Below are positions 6,974 through 8,664 of a DNA stretch of 8,664 nt, one piece after another (positions within the stretch are counted from its first letter, which is position 1; each line of letters starts with the position of its first letter). The stretch comes from an uncultured Eubacteriales bacterium. Its GTDB lineage: Bacteria; Bacillota; Clostridia; Oscillospirales; CAG-272. The notes under the pieces are model-generated. The model saw nothing but the letters and a program-made list of their open reading frames with translations, was not told the origin of the DNA and did not search any database. Where the stretch lies: the NCBI GenBank assembly GCA_900556615.1, contig USPP01000050.1:1-8664 (forward strand), read 5' to 3'. The translations under genes and the position numbers were made by a program.

Positions 6974-6997
6974 ATTACTACAACAGGAGGCAGCATT

Positions 6998-7525
6998 ATG
7001 AATATTTGGCATGACATGGCTCCCGAAAGAATTTCTCCCGAAGATTTTATCTGTGTGATAGAAATTGCCAAGGGCAGCAAAAAGAAATACGAGCTTGATA
7101 AATCGACCGGAATGATTATTCTTGACAGAATTCTTCACACCTCTACTCATTATCCTGCGAATTACGGTTTTATCCCGCTTACTTACGGCGATGATAACGA
7201 TCCACTTGACGTACTGCTGCTCTGCTCCGAGAGTCTGGATCCTCTTACGCTGGTAAGAGCCTATCCCATCGGAGTCATCTCCATGATTGATGACGGAAGA
7301 AATGATGAAAAAATCATAGCTATACCCTTTAGCGATCCCAATTACAATAACTATAAAGATATAAACGACCTTCCAAAACACGTTTTCGATGAAATGTGCC
7401 ACTTCTTTGAGGTATATAAACGTCTTGAAAACAAAACAACGGCAGTAGACGGAGATGTCAAGGGACATAAAGAAGCGGCAACTATCATTGCGTCCGCCAT
7501 CAGCAATTATAAAAAAATTTTCTAA
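6998..7525 (+). CDS. ppa: Inorganic pyrophosphatase, family I
   Basis: This soluble cytoplasmic Mg2+-dependent enzyme hydrolyses pyrophosphate to two phosphates, pulling nucleotide and polymer synthesis forward. It has 175 residues, against 176 in the E. coli enzyme. The family signature DNDPLDV is at 66-72. All expected active-site residues can be seen: E22, K30, E32, R44, Y56, D66, D68, D71, D98, D103, K105, Y140 and K141. The start is secure: AGGAGG (6985-6990) lies 7 bases before the ATG. It lies 24 bp downstream of the beta-helix protein gene on the same strand. No obvious functional link between the two is known to me. No strong terminator lies directly after it; see the region to 7894. 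Confidence 0.97.
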   Translation: MNIWHDMAPERISPEDFICVIEIAKGSKKKYELDKSTGMIILDRILHTSTHYPANYGFIPLTYGDDNDPLDVLLLCSESLDPLTLVRAYPIGVISMIDDGRNDEKIIAIPFSDPNYNNYKDINDLPKHVFDEMCHFFEVYKRLENKTTAVDGDVKGHKEAATIIASAISNYKKIF

Positions 7526-7731
7526 AAATGTAGAAATATTCACAGTACTTATAACCACTTGTTAACCATTAAGAATTTTTGCGCGTTATCTCTGTTTCCC
7601 CCGGAGAATACTCAAAGAAAAGTTTACTGTGCTTCTCATAGTAAATTCTACTTTTTAATACCAAATTCCCGGTTTTGATTCCTTAATCGCTTTCGATTGT
7701 TTAAGGTTTCCCCTTCCCCAAGCTAAGAATC

Positions 7732-7797
7732 TACTGTACGGATAACACAGCCTTTACTTAACCATTTACTTAGTCGGTGTGTTTTAGTTATACAGTA
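7732..7797. repeat. Imperfect inverted repeat with nested 8-base direct repeat
   Basis: TACTGTA (7732-7738) and TACAGTA (7791-7797) are exact inverted arms. Inside them AACACA (7744-7749) pairs with TGTGTT (7778-7783), and CC pairs with GG. The loop contains TTTACTTA twice (7753-7760 and 7765-7772) with a 12-base period. It could be an RNA stem-loop, a protein-binding palindrome or the end of a decayed insertion element. Confidence 0.45.
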
Positions 7798-7839
7798 ACA
7801 GCAGATGGATATTATGATCCGGCTTCTCAGACTGAAGAT

Positions 7840-7873
7840 AAACGCCATTGCAGGCTATACTGCAATGGCGTTT
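7840..7873 (+). terminator. Strong intrinsic terminator
   Basis: A 14-bp perfect stem (7840-7853 with 7860-7873, core CGCCATTGCAG/CTGCAATGGCG) with a 6-base loop leads into TTTT and further T-rich sequence on the plus strand. It probably ends transcripts from the ppa side. On the minus strand the stem is followed only by TATCTTC, so it could also work weakly for the converging transposase remnant and DUF1989 gene. Confidence 0.8.
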
Positions 7874-7894
7874 TCGTATGTATTTTTATGAAGT

Positions 7895-8130
7895 TTAAAG
7901 ATATTTAGAATTTATGTGCAAAAAACATTTAAAAGTGAAGGAATCATAACATTCTTCTTCCATTTTATCGGCTTTTTTATTCATGCACGAGAAAGTAAGT
8001 AAGCAAGACCTACATTTTAAGCCTTACCAACCCTCTGAACTGTGTATCTCATAGCGTGTTTTTCCTTTGCGTCAGCAAATACACGCTCTATGGTCAATCT
8101 GATTCATTACTGCATTTCTTATATTCTCAT
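7895..8130 (-). pseudogene. Remnant of IS1182-like transposase (C-terminal end)
   Basis: Reading the minus strand, 8091-8029 encodes IERVFADAKEKHAMRYTVQR. This closely resembles the conserved ETIERVFADAKEKHGMRYT segment near the C-terminus of IS1182-family DDE transposases. Just upstream, in another frame, 8126-8118 gives EYK, as expected before it. Just downstream the similarity continues across frameshifts and stops: GLVRLKM, then stop, then VLLTYF, and in the next frame SCMNKKADK, like the family's ACMNLKKLA. The rest of the transposase is absent: only about 75 codons of a gene normally several hundred codons long remain. At least two frameshifts and several stops show that it is dead. Family assignment is from memory of the motif. 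Confidence 0.72.
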
Positions 8131-8197
8131 TCTACCACTTTTATTAGTATTCCCAATTTCCTTTTGCGTTCTCGATTCCACAGATAAATTGAATTCG

Positions 8198-8664
8198 TTA
8201 ATCTTCAATACTGATTTTGATAGGAGAACATTTACCGCCATTGCACTTGCTTTCGGACACACTGCAAGCTGCAATGCCAAGACGAACGTCCATCAACGCT
8301 TTCAGTACGATAGCATCACCTGCTTTTGAAGGCGGTGTTTCAACCGAGATACTCCCGTCTTGATTGATGCGTGTGTTCATAAACAGATTGATTGGCGTAA
8401 TGATCGGTCGGCTTTCTCCAAGACTTCCATTGATATTGTCAAGGCAATTCGGGTGTCCTTCACCGTTATGGTAGAAAAAGTCATACATTTCGGGACGACA
8501 ACAAGGGTGGAGCAGGTCGTGTTCTCCGACACCGTCCGAAAGAATCTCAAACATTTCCCTATATTGGTTTGTGTAGATAATACTGCCGACATTCAAGCGT
8601 AAGGACTCGTTGCAGTCAATGGTGACTCCTGTTGACAAAAACTCCGTCGGCTTGCCCATAACCT
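8198..8664 (-). CDS. DUF1989 (urea carboxylase-associated) family protein, N-terminus outside window
   Basis: About 155 C-terminal residues are visible. The frame remains open through the right edge, so the true start probably lies beyond it; the ATG at 8659 is internal by comparison with the family. Family marks are GSIIYTNQYREMFEI, then HDLLHPCCRPEMYDFFY, HPNCLDNINGSL, INLFMN, ETPPSKAGDAIVLKALMD and the C-terminal CNGGKCSPIKI. The Cys and His residues in HPCC, HPNC and CNGGKC suggest a metal site. In other bacteria DUF1989 proteins sit beside urea carboxylase or allophanate hydrolase genes. No such neighbour is visible here, so the role stays open. The gene converges on ppa, with the transposase remnant in between. 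Confidence 0.8.
   Translation of the reverse strand, partial: VMGKPTEFLSTGVTIDCNESLRLNVGSIIYTNQYREMFEILSDGVGEHDLLHPCCRPEMYDFFYHNGEGHPNCLDNINGSLGESRPIITPINLFMNTRINQDGSISVETPPSKAGDAIVLKALMDVRLGIAACSVSESKCNGGKCSPIKISIED

Larger units (their letters stand above)
7526..7894. other. Non-coding region with several hairpins
   Basis: I see no supported gene here. The stretch holds an AT-rich hairpin followed by five Ts (stem 7621-7628 with 7640-7647, Ts at 7652-7656) that could weakly terminate ppa. It also holds a hairpin at 7681-7706 (CCTTAA/TTAAGG outside, TCG/CGA inside), an imperfect palindrome at 7732-7797, and the strong terminator at 7840-7873. It matches no RNA family that I recognise. It could be a decayed mobile-element end, since a transposase remnant starts at its right side, or an unrecognised structured RNA. 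Confidence 0.4.

Noticed and set aside
6716..7558. Long minus-strand open frame (280 codons) opposite ppa
   Set aside because: It is entirely antisense to pyrophosphatase and the end of the beta-helix gene, has low-complexity Phe/Ser-rich content and no family resemblance. The plus-strand gene has every active-site residue and a perfect ribosome binding site.
8042..8329. 95-codon plus-strand frame
   Set aside because: It lies opposite the transposase remnant and the DUF1989 gene and shows no protein-family signal.

Overview
The window looks like chromosomal DNA of a low-to-moderate GC Bacillota, probably a Clostridia-type gut bacterium. The reasons are strong AGGAGG-type ribosome binding sites, sigma-A promoters, a guanine riboswitch with a Bacillus-like xpt gene, a Cys-anchored BMP lipoprotein and a DUF1294 protein. 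This placement is inference; no rRNA or marker gene is present.

Left half (1-4790, minus strand): one operon reading right to left. A sigma-A promoter (4761-4789) drives a leader that contains a guanine-class purine riboswitch (4668-4738) with a complete antiterminator/terminator switch. Then follow xpt (xanthine phosphoribosyltransferase), a BMP-family substrate-binding lipoprotein, a double ABC ATPase, and a membrane permease that runs off the left edge. The proposed logic is import of a purine base or nucleoside and PRPP-dependent salvage by Xpt, all shut off when guanine is plentiful. A strong hairpin between the lipoprotein and ATPase genes probably lets the binding protein be made in excess.

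Middle (4800-5920): gene-poor DNA with three diverged copies of a roughly 175-bp repeat. Two are in + orientation and one is inverted. They have short terminal inverted repeats, best seen in the middle copy, and an internal hairpin. The second and third copies face each other around a small DUF1294 membrane-protein gene.

Right half (5993-7525, plus strand): a surface-anchored protein with a predicted beta-helix, followed 24 bp later by family I inorganic pyrophosphatase. A non-coding stretch (7526-7894) holds several hairpins, one of them a strong intrinsic terminator. Next comes the decayed C-terminal end of an IS1182-like transposase (minus strand). Last is the C-terminal part of a DUF1989 (urea carboxylase-associated) protein, which enters from the right edge on the minus strand.

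No CRISPR array, tRNA, rRNA or defence system was seen. The most unusual element is the repeat family, whose copies share an open reading frame.
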